Shown: positions 54,844-62,976 of the stretch, in pieces
Position numbering within the stretch: the stretch's first letter is position 1
How the letters are laid out: the number at the start of each line of letters is the position of its first letter
Origin: Hellea sp.
GTDB taxonomy: Bacteria; Pseudomonadota; Alphaproteobacteria; Caulobacterales; Maricaulaceae
Reading direction: 5' to 3'
DNA length: 64,000 nucleotides
NCBI GenBank assembly: GCA_013002305.1
Contig: JABDKG010000096.1
Location: 50,550-114,549 of the forward strand
The notes under the pieces: model-generated
Database searches by the model: none
Told to the model about the DNA's origin: nothing
Seen by the model: the letters and a program-made list of their open reading frames with translations, nothing else
Translations under genes and position numbers: made by a program

Positions 54844-55044
54844 TTGCCGGACAAAAAGTCATATCCCCTCCGGATCAACGCTGATGTGCTAACGGCCATG
54901 AAGCGTTGGTCCAATGATGAGCTCCGCTCTGTCAATGCGCAGATAGAATATGTTCTGCGCGACGCACTGCGAAAGCAGGGCCGACTAAAAGAGCGAGACA
55001 TAAAGGCAATTGAAACTCCAAAACCAACGGGTCAAAAGGAATGA
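54844..55044 (+). CDS. Arc-like ribbon-helix-helix protein
   Basis: About 66 residues. The sequence (DKKSYPLRINADVLTAMKRW, then NAQIEYVLRDALRKQGRL) is the Arc-like ribbon-helix-helix pattern, with a short N-terminal strand for DNA contact and two helices. Only non-ATG starts are available; TTG 54844 is the best, 4 nt after the SPFH stop, and a CTG slightly upstream is possible. The frame is open much further upstream, but that part overlaps the SPFH gene. It may control its own operon through the GATA repeats upstream. Confidence 0.7.
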   Translation: MPDKKSYPLRINADVLTAMKRWSNDELRSVNAQIEYVLRDALRKQGRLKERDIKAIETPKPTGQKE

Positions 55045-55046
55045 TC

Positions 55047-55226
55047 ATGGACTGTAAGTGGCAATATAAGATCGTAAAAATTGGTAAGGGCGCTTTTAAG
55101 TCCGACAAAACCAAAATTGCGGAAATGGAAGAAGCGCTTAATCGGTTAGGTTTGGAGCGATGGGAACTTGTGAATATTCAGGATAGGGAATTCGCAACGG
55201 CCGCCTATCTAAAACGCCGGGTCTAA
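55047..55226 (+). CDS. DUF4177 small protein
   Basis: A 59-residue protein of the DUF4177 type: WQYKIVKIGKG, NRLGLERWELVNI, and AAYLKRRV at the end. The frame also has an ATG at 55041 overlapping the upstream stop, but AAAAGGA at 55034-55040 fits ATG 55047 better. It is the last gene of the SPFH/RHH/DUF4177 group. The function of DUF4177 is not known. Confidence 0.75.
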   Translation: MDCKWQYKIVKIGKGAFKSDKTKIAEMEEALNRLGLERWELVNIQDREFATAAYLKRRV

Positions 55227-56290
55227 CTATATTTTTTTTGCAATCTATCCCAGCGATTGTTGCAGCTATCATCATCTTCTGGCGCCAACATATTTATGAA
55301 TTTCTCGGATACTTTTTGCCAGCTATAATTTCTGGCATGTTCAGCCGGGACAGCACGGTCAATCTTGAGGCAGTCAAGACAAGCTTGGCGTAAATCGTCA
55401 GAAACGAAACCAGCATTGCTTCCCGGAATTATGTCTATCGGTCCAGATATCGGGAATCCGGCCACCGGTGTACCCGTTGCCATGGCCTCAATAATAACGA
55501 GGCCAAATGTATCGGTCAGCGACGGAAAGACAAAGACATCCGCATCAGCGTAATAACGTGCCAGCTCCTCGCCAAATTTTGCTCCAGCGAAAATGGTGTT
55601 CGGATATTTCTTTTTAAGCTCTTCTTCCTGAGGGCCCTTACCAACCACAATTTTTGTGCCCGGCAAATCAAGCTCGAGGAAAGTTTCGATATTTTTCTCA
55701 ACGGCTATTCGTCCGACATTGACAAATATCGGCCGCGGCAGATTTTTATAGACGTCGCCGGGATTAAGGCGCTTAGCCGGATTGAACTGCTCAAGGTCGA
55801 CGCCGCGCCCCCAAGCGCTCGGATTTTCAAAACCCTTTTCTTTCAAAAATTCAACCATTGACGGTGTAGTCACCATCATCCGCTGCCCCTTATTGTGAAA
55901 ATTTCGGACAAATTTGTACATCAGCCCAAGCGGCATGAAAGGAAATCGTGCCTTAATATATTCCGGAAATTTTGTGTGGTAACTGGTTGTGTAAGGCATG
56001 CGCCATTTCAGGCAAAATTTCCGCGCCGCCAGCCCAAGCGGGCCCTCGGTTGCGATATGCACGGCATGCGGCCGAAACCCAATCATGCGCTTGCGCACAT
56101 CTTTTCTGGCGAAAGGTGCCATGCGAATATCGGGGTAGGTCGGGACCGGCATTGTCCGATATCCGTCACCCGGCGCGATCACCTCAACTTCATGGCCCGC
56201 AGAGATTAGCTCTTCAACTGTGCGAGTCAGAGTCCGGACCACGCCATTCATTTGCGGTTTCCAAGCATCAGTCACTAATAATATTTTCAA
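55223..56290 (-). CDS. GT4-type glycosyltransferase
   Basis: A 355-residue glycosyltransferase of the GT-B fold. N-terminal LLVTDAWKPQMNGVVRTL (acceptor side) and C-terminal TDTFGLVIIEAMATGTPV (the E-x7-E nucleotide-sugar motif) mark family GT4. Members make mannosylated or glucuronosyl lipids; the substrate here is unknown. TTG 56290 is preferred because AAGGGGTGG lies just upstream, and the frame's ATG at 56311 precedes that site. It ends 4 nt inside the DUF4177 gene on the other strand. Confidence 0.9.
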   Translation of the reverse strand: MKILLVTDAWKPQMNGVVRTLTRTVEELISAGHEVEVIAPGDGYRTMPVPTYPDIRMAPFARKDVRKRMIGFRPHAVHIATEGPLGLAARKFCLKWRMPYTTSYHTKFPEYIKARFPFMPLGLMYKFVRNFHNKGQRMMVTTPSMVEFLKEKGFENPSAWGRGVDLEQFNPAKRLNPGDVYKNLPRPIFVNVGRIAVEKNIETFLELDLPGTKIVVGKGPQEEELKKKYPNTIFAGAKFGEELARYYADADVFVFPSLTDTFGLVIIEAMATGTPVAGFPISGPIDIIPGSNAGFVSDDLRQACLDCLKIDRAVPAEHARNYSWQKVSEKFINMLAPEDDDSCNNRWDRLQKKYS

Positions 56291-56419
56291 AACCACCCCT
56301 TTTAAGATCATTTACTGATCGTAAAATTGTAAAATATTTGCGATTCTATATGTCCTAATATATCGAAATAGGACAGCCTGTTTTGCGAGTCATGAAAAAT
56401 TTATAACAAAAACCGTGAT

Positions 56420-56434
56420 TTAACACCTCGTTAA
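56420..56434. promoter_or_regulatory. CtrA-type box TTAA-N7-TTAA upstream of nrdA
   Basis: TTAA at 56420-56423, seven bases, TTAA at 56431-56434. Perfect match to the alphaproteobacterial CtrA consensus. It is 178 nt before the nrdA ATG and could also serve the divergent glycosyltransferase gene. Confidence 0.65.
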
Positions 56435-56486
56435 CAAAAAATTTCCTTTTTTAGCACACAAGGTGTTGACGAAAGTGAGCAAATCA

Positions 56487-56502
56487 ACACTATATATAGT
56501 TC
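56487..56502. promoter_or_regulatory. NrdR box of nrdA
   Basis: ACACTATATATAGTTC matches the NrdR consensus (acaCwAtATaTwGtgt) except at the last bases. A weaker ACAC-containing sequence begins at 56456, exactly 31 nt upstream, the usual spacing of NrdR box pairs. TTGAC at 56466-56470 with the box over a -10-like TATATA suggests repression of nrdA. Confidence 0.75.
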
Positions 56503-56611
56503 TGATGTCCTTTAAGGGCACACTTTCAAACATGGGTAAATCCTGACGGGCTAAAGGCACGGAAGGGTTTTTTTGGGTAAAACGGCCGATTGGGGGCCAA
56601 AGAGGGGAAAT

Positions 56612-58531
56612 ATGTCGGAAAACAGCTCGAACGAAGCGCGTGCAGAATTAACTCATGAATTTGAAAATCATGAATTCCGACCAGAATCAGAATCCCAACA
56701 GACAACTATAAAAAAATCTCCTCATCTTACCCAGGTTACATCGATTAAGGTCCGTCAGGATCGCAGCCGCGATGAGTTTTTAACAGACTTTGGCAAGAAG
56801 ACGTTGGTCGATCGTTATCTTCTTCCGGGCGAAACCTATCAGGATATGTTTGCGCGCGTCGCCGAAGCATATGGCGATGATCAAGAACATGCTCAGCGCA
56901 TTTATGATTATATGTCACGTCTTTGGTTCATGCCAGCCACGCCCGTTCTGTCAAACGGCGGCGCCGAGCGAGGTTTGCCAATTTCCTGTTTTCTAAACTC
57001 GGTCAATGATAGCCTCGGCTCCATTGTTGATATTTGGAACGAAAATGTTTGGCTCGCTTCAAATGGCGGCGGGATCGGAACTTATTGGGGTAATGTTCGC
57101 TCCATCGGCGAGAAAATCGGTAAGGCCGGTAAGACATCAGGCATTATTCCTTTCATACGCGTGATGGACAGTCTGACATTGGCAATCTCTCAAGGATCGC
57201 TGCGCCGCGGATCAGCCGCCGTTTATCTGGACGTCCACCATCCGGAAATAGAAGAGTTCCTCGAGATCCGTAAGCCAAGCGGTGACTTTAACCGTAAGTC
57301 TCTAAATCTGCATCATGGTCTGAACGTCTCTGACGAGTTCATGATGGCGGTTCGAGACGGCAAGGAATTTGGTTTGCGTTCACCGAAAACCAATGAAGTG
57401 ATCAAAACAATCGATGCCCGTTATTTGTGGCAGAAAATTCTCGAAATGCGCCTTCAAACGGGCGAGCCATATCTGGTTTTCTCTGATACGGTCAATGAGG
57501 CTCTTGCTAAGCACCAGCGAGAGCAAGGCTTGCGGGTTAAGCAATCAAATCTTTGCTCTGAAATTATGCTCGCTACAGGCAAAGACAAGTTTGGCAAAGA
57601 GCGGACAGCCGTTTGCTGCTTGTCATCGGTCAATGCCGAGAAGTGGGATGAATGGAAAGATGAAGAAGGCTTTGTCGAAGACATTATGCGCTTCCTTGAC
57701 AATGTCCTTGAAGATTTCATTCAAAACGCACCGGATAAAATGAGCGAAGCCAAATATTCTGCTATGCGGGAACGTTCGGTTGGGCTTGGCCTTATGGGTT
57801 TTCACAGCCTCCTGCAAAGCAAAGACATTGCCTTTGAAAGCGCGATGGCCAAATCTTATAATAACCGGATTTTCCGCCATATTCGCCGCGGCGCTGACGC
57901 GGCTTCTGTTGCACTTGCTGAAGAGCGCGGCGCCTGTCCTGATGCCGCCGATATGGGCACCAAAGCCCGGTTTTCACACAAGCTAGCTGTCGCGCCAACC
58001 GCTTCGATATCTATCATTTGCGGCGGAACATCTGCGGGCATCGAACCTATTCCGGCAAACATCTATACTCACAAAACACTCTCTGGGTCGTTTACAGTTA
58101 AAAACAAATTCCTTGAAGCTGCGCTTGAGGAAAAAGGCCTTAACACTGAAGAGGTGTGGACCTGTATTTTGGAACATGAAGGCTCCGTACAGCACATTGA
58201 GGAATTTGATGAGAATGAAAAAGCCGTCTTTAGAACCGCTTTTGAAATTGATCAGCGCTGGATCATCGAGCACGCAGCTGACCGCTCACCTTATATTTGT
58301 CAGGCCCAGTCTGTGAATATCTTCATTCCGGGTGACGTCGACAAATGGGACCTGCATATGCTGCATTGGACCGCTTGGGAAAAAGGCGTCAAGTCGCTTT
58401 ACTATTGCCGCTCTAAATCTGTGCAGCGCGCCGCTTTTGCAGGTAAGGATATAAAGCCGGCCAATGACATGGAAAAAGCTATGCAAGAAGCTGCGCCAAC
58501 GGATTATGAGGAATGTCTCGCCTGCCAATAG
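56612..58531 (+). CDS. nrdA: Ribonucleoside-diphosphate reductase alpha subunit NrdA (class I)
   Basis: The catalytic subunit that reduces ribonucleotides to deoxyribonucleotides. 639 residues from ATG 56612, which has AGAGGGG upstream. The frame opens at 56573. Barrel motifs are MPATPVLSNGG, NGGGIGTYWG and ISCFLNSVND with a substrate-site Cys. The C-terminal tail ends ECLACQ, the mobile Cys pair. The protein begins after a short acidic stretch and seems to lack an N-terminal ATP-cone, so dATP inhibition through that site would be absent. NrdR control is indicated by the box upstream. nrdB follows after a small barrel gene. Confidence 0.95.
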   Translation: MSENSSNEARAELTHEFENHEFRPESESQQTTIKKSPHLTQVTSIKVRQDRSRDEFLTDFGKKTLVDRYLLPGETYQDMFARVAEAYGDDQEHAQRIYDYMSRLWFMPATPVLSNGGAERGLPISCFLNSVNDSLGSIVDIWNENVWLASNGGGIGTYWGNVRSIGEKIGKAGKTSGIIPFIRVMDSLTLAISQGSLRRGSAAVYLDVHHPEIEEFLEIRKPSGDFNRKSLNLHHGLNVSDEFMMAVRDGKEFGLRSPKTNEVIKTIDARYLWQKILEMRLQTGEPYLVFSDTVNEALAKHQREQGLRVKQSNLCSEIMLATGKDKFGKERTAVCCLSSVNAEKWDEWKDEEGFVEDIMRFLDNVLEDFIQNAPDKMSEAKYSAMRERSVGLGLMGFHSLLQSKDIAFESAMAKSYNNRIFRHIRRGADAASVALAEERGACPDAADMGTKARFSHKLAVAPTASISIICGGTSAGIEPIPANIYTHKTLSGSFTVKNKFLEAALEEKGLNTEEVWTCILEHEGSVQHIEEFDENEKAVFRTAFEIDQRWIIEHAADRSPYICQAQSVNIFIPGDVDKWDLHMLHWTAWEKGVKSLYYCRSKSVQRAAFAGKDIKPANDMEKAMQEAAPTDYEECLACQ

Positions 58532-58545
58532 TGGCAATTCAAATG

Positions 58546-58572
58546 CCGGCAATAAATTAATTGCTGGTTTTT
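58546..58572 (+). terminator. Rho-independent terminator of nrdA
   Basis: CCGGCAAT (58546-58553), 6-nt loop, ATTGCTGG (58560-58567) with one G-T pair, then TTTTT. It lies 15 nt past the stop. Confidence 0.8.
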
Positions 58573-58752
58573 GCTTTTCAAAAACCGGTAGCGCATACAA
58601 CCTGATTGAAAAACTCGATTGAAAGCTCGAAGACTTGATGGAAATGGCGGGGGTGTTAGGCGCTGATTTTCATGAGTATGCGTGAATTTTGTCCGTATTA
58701 GAGCTTCTCGCCATGCCGAAAAAGGTAAGTCCTAACGTTTTAAATAAAATAC

Positions 58753-58772
58753 TGTGTGATTTCAGTCACACA
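58753..58772. promoter_or_regulatory. CRP/FNR-type palindrome TGTGTGA-N6-TCACACA
   Basis: TGTGTGA at 58753-58759 and TCACACA at 58766-58772, perfect arms; the inner TGTGA-N6-TCACA is the exact CRP consensus. It lies about 90 nt upstream of a possible promoter of the barrel gene. Confidence 0.65.
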
Positions 58773-58783
58773 AGGAGAGGGAA

Positions 58784-58798
58784 ATGCGCGATTTTTGA
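58784..58798 (+). other. Four-codon mini-ORF with strong Shine-Dalgarno sequence
   Basis: AAGGAGAGGG (58772-58781) directly precedes ATG CGC GAT TTT TGA, encoding M-R-D-F. The ribosome site touches the CRP palindrome. It may be a leader peptide or a chance arrangement. Confidence 0.35.
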
Positions 58799-58812
58799 CG
58801 CTATTGGCCCCG

Positions 58813-58827
58813 TTAATCTTGTGTTAA
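58813..58827. promoter_or_regulatory. CtrA-type box TTAA-N7-TTAA upstream of the barrel gene
   Basis: TTAA at 58813-58816, seven bases, TTAA at 58824-58827, a perfect match. A -10-like TATGTA starts at 58842, so the second half would sit at the -35 position, as in CtrA-activated promoters. Confidence 0.65.
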
Positions 58828-58935
58828 GCAAAAATAATAAATATGTAATTTATGAAGCGATTTTCATCCCGTTCATGGGATGTTTATGCTATGTTTGAGT
58901 GCTACTTGGTAGCAATTTGTTGGAGATAGAAGCGT

Positions 58936-59694
58936 ATGACTATGTGGGCAAGGCAAGAAAAGGGGCAAAGTTCTGCACCTTCGCGCCTGCGCCAAAGTCT
59001 GCTCGTTACTGCGTTTTCCACCATCTTAATGGCGGGTTCTGCTCTGGGGCAGTCTTCCGACCCCAATCCAGCAGACCCGGAAAATTTCCGCCTTAATACC
59101 GAGACTTCTTACACAGAAACATCTGACCTGATAGCGCTAGGCGCTGAAATTGAGCTGCCAGCTGAAAGCTTGGGGTCACAAATTTTTGATCTCGATGTTA
59201 GCCATATCGGGTGTCTGACGGGTGATGAAACCTGTCTAACTCGAGATGAAATGCTGGATGTAAAATATTCGAAATCTCTCACGACAAGCATCGATAAAAT
59301 TATTGATATTGAACTCACACCTCGGGCATCGGTTAGTTTTAATGATGCCAGCTCTAGCGCTTTAGTCGGCGCTCTCGTGAGGATTGGCGATGATCTTAAG
59401 GACGGTGAAAATCTGAAGTCAAACGCTTGGTATGTTTTTGCAGGTGCTGATGCAGAGGCTGTTTCTTATGCGCCGAATAATTTAGATCGCGTAGCGATGG
59501 GGGACTTCCATCTGCAGGATCGTATAATCGTCGGTGATGCCCAGGCAGGTGTCGGATATCGAATCGGCGAGAATTCAGATATTTCGTTGGGATATTTTCG
59601 CCGCGAAGTAACATCTTTTGGAAGTGAGCAAAGCCTTGAGCCGCTTAATTATTCCGAAGACGCGGCCGCGATTTCATTTACATGGCGTCGTTAG
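58936..59694 (+). CDS. Putative small outer-membrane beta-barrel protein
   Basis: A 252-residue exported protein, not recognised (signal peptide to about GSALGQ). The body is beta-rich with alternating polar and hydrophobic strands (SNAWYVFAGADAEAVSY, DAQAGVGYRIGENSDISLGY) and ends AAAISFTWRR, like barrel strands. Family membership is uncertain. It lies between nrdA and nrdB with its own promoter signals (CtrA-type box and CRP-type site), so it is not simply part of an nrd operon. The ATG at 58936 has GGAG 10 nt upstream. Confidence 0.6.
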   Translation: MTMWARQEKGQSSAPSRLRQSLLVTAFSTILMAGSALGQSSDPNPADPENFRLNTETSYTETSDLIALGAEIELPAESLGSQIFDLDVSHIGCLTGDETCLTRDEMLDVKYSKSLTTSIDKIIDIELTPRASVSFNDASSSALVGALVRIGDDLKDGENLKSNAWYVFAGADAEAVSYAPNNLDRVAMGDFHLQDRIIVGDAQAGVGYRIGENSDISLGYFRREVTSFGSEQSLEPLNYSEDAAAISFTWRR

Positions 59695-59712
59695 GCCCTT
59701 TCGGGCTGTTTA

Positions 59713-59730
59713 AGCGATAAGATTATCGCT
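59713..59730. other. Inverted repeat after the barrel gene
   Basis: AGCGATAA (59713-59720), GA, TTATCGCT (59723-59730), perfect 8-bp arms. No T run follows. It may be a regulator site for nrdB or an RNA hairpin. Confidence 0.45.
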
Positions 59731-59856
59731 ACTTATCAACACCCAAGCGTGTTTTGCTGAAAAAAATTTCATCCTCAAGATATTGTTGTCTTGGCAAATC
59801 TCGAACCGATATGTAGTGATGATGCTCGACGTGATTCATTTCTTAGGGGAATAGCC

Positions 59857-60900
59857 ATGGGCCTTCAGGACCAATATGAAAAGGCAGCTTCTGGACTTTT
59901 AGTTCCGAGCCATAGTTACAAGCCGTTTCGGTATCCTTGGGCTTATGATTTCTGGAAAAAACAGCAACAGGTTCATTGGATGCCAGAAGAGGTTCCTCTG
60001 GGCGAAGACTGCAAAGATTGGGCGACCAATTTAACCGAAAATGAAAAAAACCTACTGACTCAAATTTTCCGTTTTTTCACACAGTCGGATGTTGAAGTGA
60101 ATGATAATTATATGGAGCGCTATGCCCGTGTCTTCAAACCTACTGAAGTCAAAATGATGCTGTCAGCGTTTTCAAATATGGAAACAATCCATATTGCCGC
60201 CTACGCGCTGCTTCTTGAAACTATTGGTATGCCGGATTCGGAATTCTCCGCATTCATGGATTATGAGGCGATGGCCGACAAACATAATTATATGCAGGAA
60301 TTCGGCGTAGAATCTAATGCCGACATTGCCCGAACGGTCGCTATGTTTGGCGCTTTTACCGAAGGGCTTCAATTATTTGCCTCATTTGCAATGTTGATGA
60401 ATTTTCCGCGCCTAAATAAAATGAAGGGCATGGGCCAGATTGTAACCTGGTCTATCCGGGATGAGAGCCTGCACTGCGAGGGTATGATCAAACTATATCA
60501 CACTTTCGCCAAAGAAACCGGATGTGTCACCAAAGCGGTCGCGGACGATATTATTGATTGCTGCAAAACAGTCGTGTCGCTTGAAGATAAATTTATCGAT
60601 CTCGCGTTTGAAATGGGCCCTGTTGAAGGTATGACCAGTGAAGATATTAAGCGATATATCCGCTATATTGCTGATTGGCGTTTGGGCCAGCTTGATCTGC
60701 CAAAAATTTACGGCATCGAGAAACATCCATTGCCTTGGCTGACCGAAATACTCAACGGCGTCGAACATGCGAACTTTTTCGAAGCTCGCGCGACGGAATA
60801 TTCTAAAGGCGCGACCGAAGGAGATTGGCACGGCGATGAAGGTGTCTGGAACCGCTTTGAACAAATACAATCCAGCAAACAAACCGAACCCGCCGGTTAG
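59857..60900 (+). CDS. nrdB: Ribonucleoside-diphosphate reductase beta subunit NrdB (class Ia)
   Basis: The radical-generating subunit. 347 residues from ATG 59857, with AGGGGA at 59845-59850 upstream; a TTG at 59791 opens the frame further up. The iron ligands are Glu109 and His112 in METIH and the radical Tyr is Tyr116 (ETIHIAAY), followed by EGLQLFASF and RDESLHCEG for the second iron site. Tyr is kept, so a class Ia radical is expected rather than class Ic. It follows the barrel gene, with a phosphatase gene 2 nt downstream. Confidence 0.95.
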   Translation: MGLQDQYEKAASGLLVPSHSYKPFRYPWAYDFWKKQQQVHWMPEEVPLGEDCKDWATNLTENEKNLLTQIFRFFTQSDVEVNDNYMERYARVFKPTEVKMMLSAFSNMETIHIAAYALLLETIGMPDSEFSAFMDYEAMADKHNYMQEFGVESNADIARTVAMFGAFTEGLQLFASFAMLMNFPRLNKMKGMGQIVTWSIRDESLHCEGMIKLYHTFAKETGCVTKAVADDIIDCCKTVVSLEDKFIDLAFEMGPVEGMTSEDIKRYIRYIADWRLGQLDLPKIYGIEKHPLPWLTEILNGVEHANFFEARATEYSKGATEGDWHGDEGVWNRFEQIQSSKQTEPAG

Positions 60901-60902
60901 CT

Positions 60903-61694
60903 TTGTCAGACATTCCAACGCGTATATATCCGCTTAAATCTGTTAGAAATTTCAGAGATTTTGGCGACTATCAAGGGGCGGAAAACCAGACTTTAAAATC
61001 GGGTATGTTGTTTCGTTCCGCGCATTTTTCCGACGTTCTGGAACAGGATCTTGACGCTCTTCATAGTTTGTCACTCGGCCTATTAGTGGATCTTCGATAT
61101 CACCCAGAACGCCGGCGCCAGCCCAATCGGAGTATGCCTAACTCTTCATTGGTTCATTTTGAGTTGGCGGAAAATTCAGCAAGGTCACAGCAAGCTTATG
61201 CGCCGCATGAAATGTTTCTAAAAGAGCGACTTAAGACGGCTGAAGATTCCCGAGACTATATGATCAAATCCTACGGGGACCGTCCTCACGATCCAGTCTT
61301 TATCGATATATTTTCTCGAACTTTGCAATTTATGGCAAATAATCAAGCACCGTTGGTCATTCATTGCGCTGCCGGTAAAGACCGCACCGGCACCTTGGCC
61401 GCAATCATCCATAAAACCCTTGGGGTAGGGGATCAGGATATAATGGAAGATTACATGCTCACCATGAAAGCCGTTGATATTGACAGCTTTCTAGAGCCAG
61501 CTGCGAAATTTATGAGCCAGAGATTTGAACGGCAAATTTCGCCTGACGCGTTACGGCCAATGTTTGGCGTTGAGCCGGCATTTCTACAGTCTTCGCTAGA
61601 GGCTATGGGCGATTTTGAATCTTATCTGAAAGACAAACTCAAAATCGATCCCGACATGCGGTTGCAAATATTGAAAAATTATCTGGCCGCCTAA
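60903..61694 (+). CDS. Tyrosine phosphatase-like protein (Y_phosphatase3 type)
   Basis: A 263-residue phosphatase with the P-loop HCAAGKDRTGT (catalytic Cys155). It begins with RNFRDFGDYQG, the N-terminal motif of this subfamily. It probably removes phosphate from protein Tyr/Ser or from phosphoinositide-like substrates. It starts with TTG 2 nt after nrdB, with only a weak ribosome site, so translation is probably coupled. It overlaps the end of the TadE-like gene by 4 nt on the opposite strand. Confidence 0.85.
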   Translation: MSDIPTRIYPLKSVRNFRDFGDYQGAENQTLKSGMLFRSAHFSDVLEQDLDALHSLSLGLLVDLRYHPERRRQPNRSMPNSSLVHFELAENSARSQQAYAPHEMFLKERLKTAEDSRDYMIKSYGDRPHDPVFIDIFSRTLQFMANNQAPLVIHCAAGKDRTGTLAAIIHKTLGVGDQDIMEDYMLTMKAVDIDSFLEPAAKFMSQRFERQISPDALRPMFGVEPAFLQSSLEAMGDFESYLKDKLKIDPDMRLQILKNYLAA

Positions 61695-62350
61695 ACGATT
61701 GGCGTACAGGTTACTTTTAAATCCAAAGCTGCCGAACAGGTAAAGCTGCTGGTTCCACCCTCATCGAAAAGAACCGAGATTGATTTTCTTGGTTTCATGA
61801 CGAAGGTTTCGGCCATCGTAAAATCATTTACAAATTTAAATGTCACGGGTGAATATTGGTAATTAATCCGTGCAACAACGACACCGGATTGAGCGTTAAA
61901 CATTTGAGAGTTTAAACCTGACGGATCGTAAGTTGCCGGCCCGCCAGCGGAAATTGTTGGGCCAAGGCGTGCATAACCCACTTGATTGACGGTACCATCG
62001 GCCAGCATTTCATAGCTGTTAAGCTCGAGCGTCACCAATCCTACTTTGGCAGCAGGGACATCGAGTACAGCTAGAGTGGCTGTCATAACGTCTGATAAAT
62101 CTAACGAATTAAGGGTGGCTTGCTGGGTAGCTAAATCACCTGAAACGCTTGTCGCGTGTGAGACGCTACGGTCCTTCATAATCGCCATCGCCAATTCAGA
62201 CATTCCAAAATAAAGACCGATCATGATCGGCGCGATGAACGCAAATTCGATGGCCGCAATGCCGTCTCTGTCTTTGCGGAGCCGGCCGAGCGTAGGAAAA
62301 TAACGCGCCGCTCCGCTTTTAAGTTTTGACCGAAGATTCATGACTAGCAT
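61691..62350 (-). CDS. TadE/TadG-family pilus assembly protein
   Basis: A 219-residue minor pseudopilin-like protein of the Tad pilus. The N-terminal motif RDGIAAIEFAFIAPIMIGLY gives a prepilin-type helix with Glu at the +5-like position. The rest is extracellular beta/loop sequence. It forms an operon with another TadE-like gene, overlapping it by 7 nt. It is part of the Tad machinery whose other genes probably lie beyond the window. Confidence 0.88.
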   Translation of the reverse strand: MLVMNLRSKLKSGAARYFPTLGRLRKDRDGIAAIEFAFIAPIMIGLYFGMSELAMAIMKDRSVSHATSVSGDLATQQATLNSLDLSDVMTATLAVLDVPAAKVGLVTLELNSYEMLADGTVNQVGYARLGPTISAGGPATYDPSGLNSQMFNAQSGVVVARINYQYSPVTFKFVNDFTMAETFVMKPRKSISVLFDEGGTSSFTCSAALDLKVTCTPIV

Positions 62351-62907
62351 CCTCCATCTGGAAAGGGCTCGTTACGAAAAGCTGTCGATGCCGTGATCAC
62401 GCGGTTATTCCCCGGTTGATTAGACAGGCGCGTAAACTGACCTGGAAAGGCCAATTGGTGATAATATTGAGCCCGAACAACAACAACTGAGCGCGCAGAA
62501 GTGGACATATAAACATCGGGATTTTTCTGCGGTTCTCCTGGATTAGAAGGATCTTCTGTCGTAGGGGTCGGCGGCAGCAGACCCGGCTCAAACCGACCTG
62601 TTGGTGAGCTGACAACATCAATTCTCATATTGTTGCAGTTCCCTAATGTGCCCATATTGTCACAAACAGCATCCTTAAATTCCGTAGCGCCGCCGCATGT
62701 TGCCTGAAATTCTCCAGTGCGAATGTCACGCGCTGTTTCATTCATAGCGTGTGACAAGGTCGAACTAAGAAAGAACACAACCGCAAGCTCGATGATTGAG
62801 AACAGTAGGGCCATAAATGGCAACGCCAATATGGCGAACTCAATCGCTGTGGCACCGTCCCGGTTGTTTTTATATCTTCGAATCCAGTCGCGAATTTGTA
62901 GCCGCAT
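62344..62907 (-). CDS. TadE-like pilus assembly protein
   Basis: A 187-residue protein with the TadE motif NRDGATAIEFAILALPFMAL at residues about 15-35. Later Cys residues (FQATCGGATEF, CDNMGTLGNC) may form disulfides. It is the first gene of the two-gene TadE set, which lies downstream of a perfect CtrA-type box at 62977-62991. Its partner overlaps it by 7 nt. Confidence 0.87.
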   Translation of the reverse strand: MRLQIRDWIRRYKNNRDGATAIEFAILALPFMALLFSIIELAVVFFLSSTLSHAMNETARDIRTGEFQATCGGATEFKDAVCDNMGTLGNCNNMRIDVVSSPTGRFEPGLLPPTPTTEDPSNPGEPQKNPDVYMSTSARSVVVVRAQYYHQLAFPGQFTRLSNQPGNNRVITASTAFRNEPFPDGGC

Positions 62908-62976
62908 TGGTCTTCCCCGTATTGATTACGGGACAGCCATAGCGAAAAGTGATTTATCTTTTGCGAAAGAATAAGG

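Larger units (their letters stand above)
56291..56611. other. Divergent promoter region of the glycosyltransferase and nrdA genes
   Basis: About 320 nt with a CtrA-type box (56420-56434), an NrdR box (56487-56502) and a TTGAC -35-like element (56466-56470). AT-rich. No RNA gene was seen. Confidence 0.6.
58532..58935. other. Intergenic region between nrdA and the barrel gene (404 nt)
   Basis: Contains the nrdA terminator (58546-58572), a CRP-type site (58753-58772), a 4-codon mini-ORF with a strong ribosome site (58784-58798) and a CtrA-type box (58813-58827). Confidence 0.6.

Noticed and set aside
58689..58898. 69-codon open frame between nrdA and the barrel gene
   Set aside because: It overlaps the CRP-type palindrome and the CtrA-type box, lacks a ribosome site and resembles nothing.
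59738..59753. AACAC-N6-GTGTT repeat before nrdB as an NrdR box
   Set aside because: The spacing between arms is 2 nt shorter than in NrdR boxes and the AT-rich core is missing.
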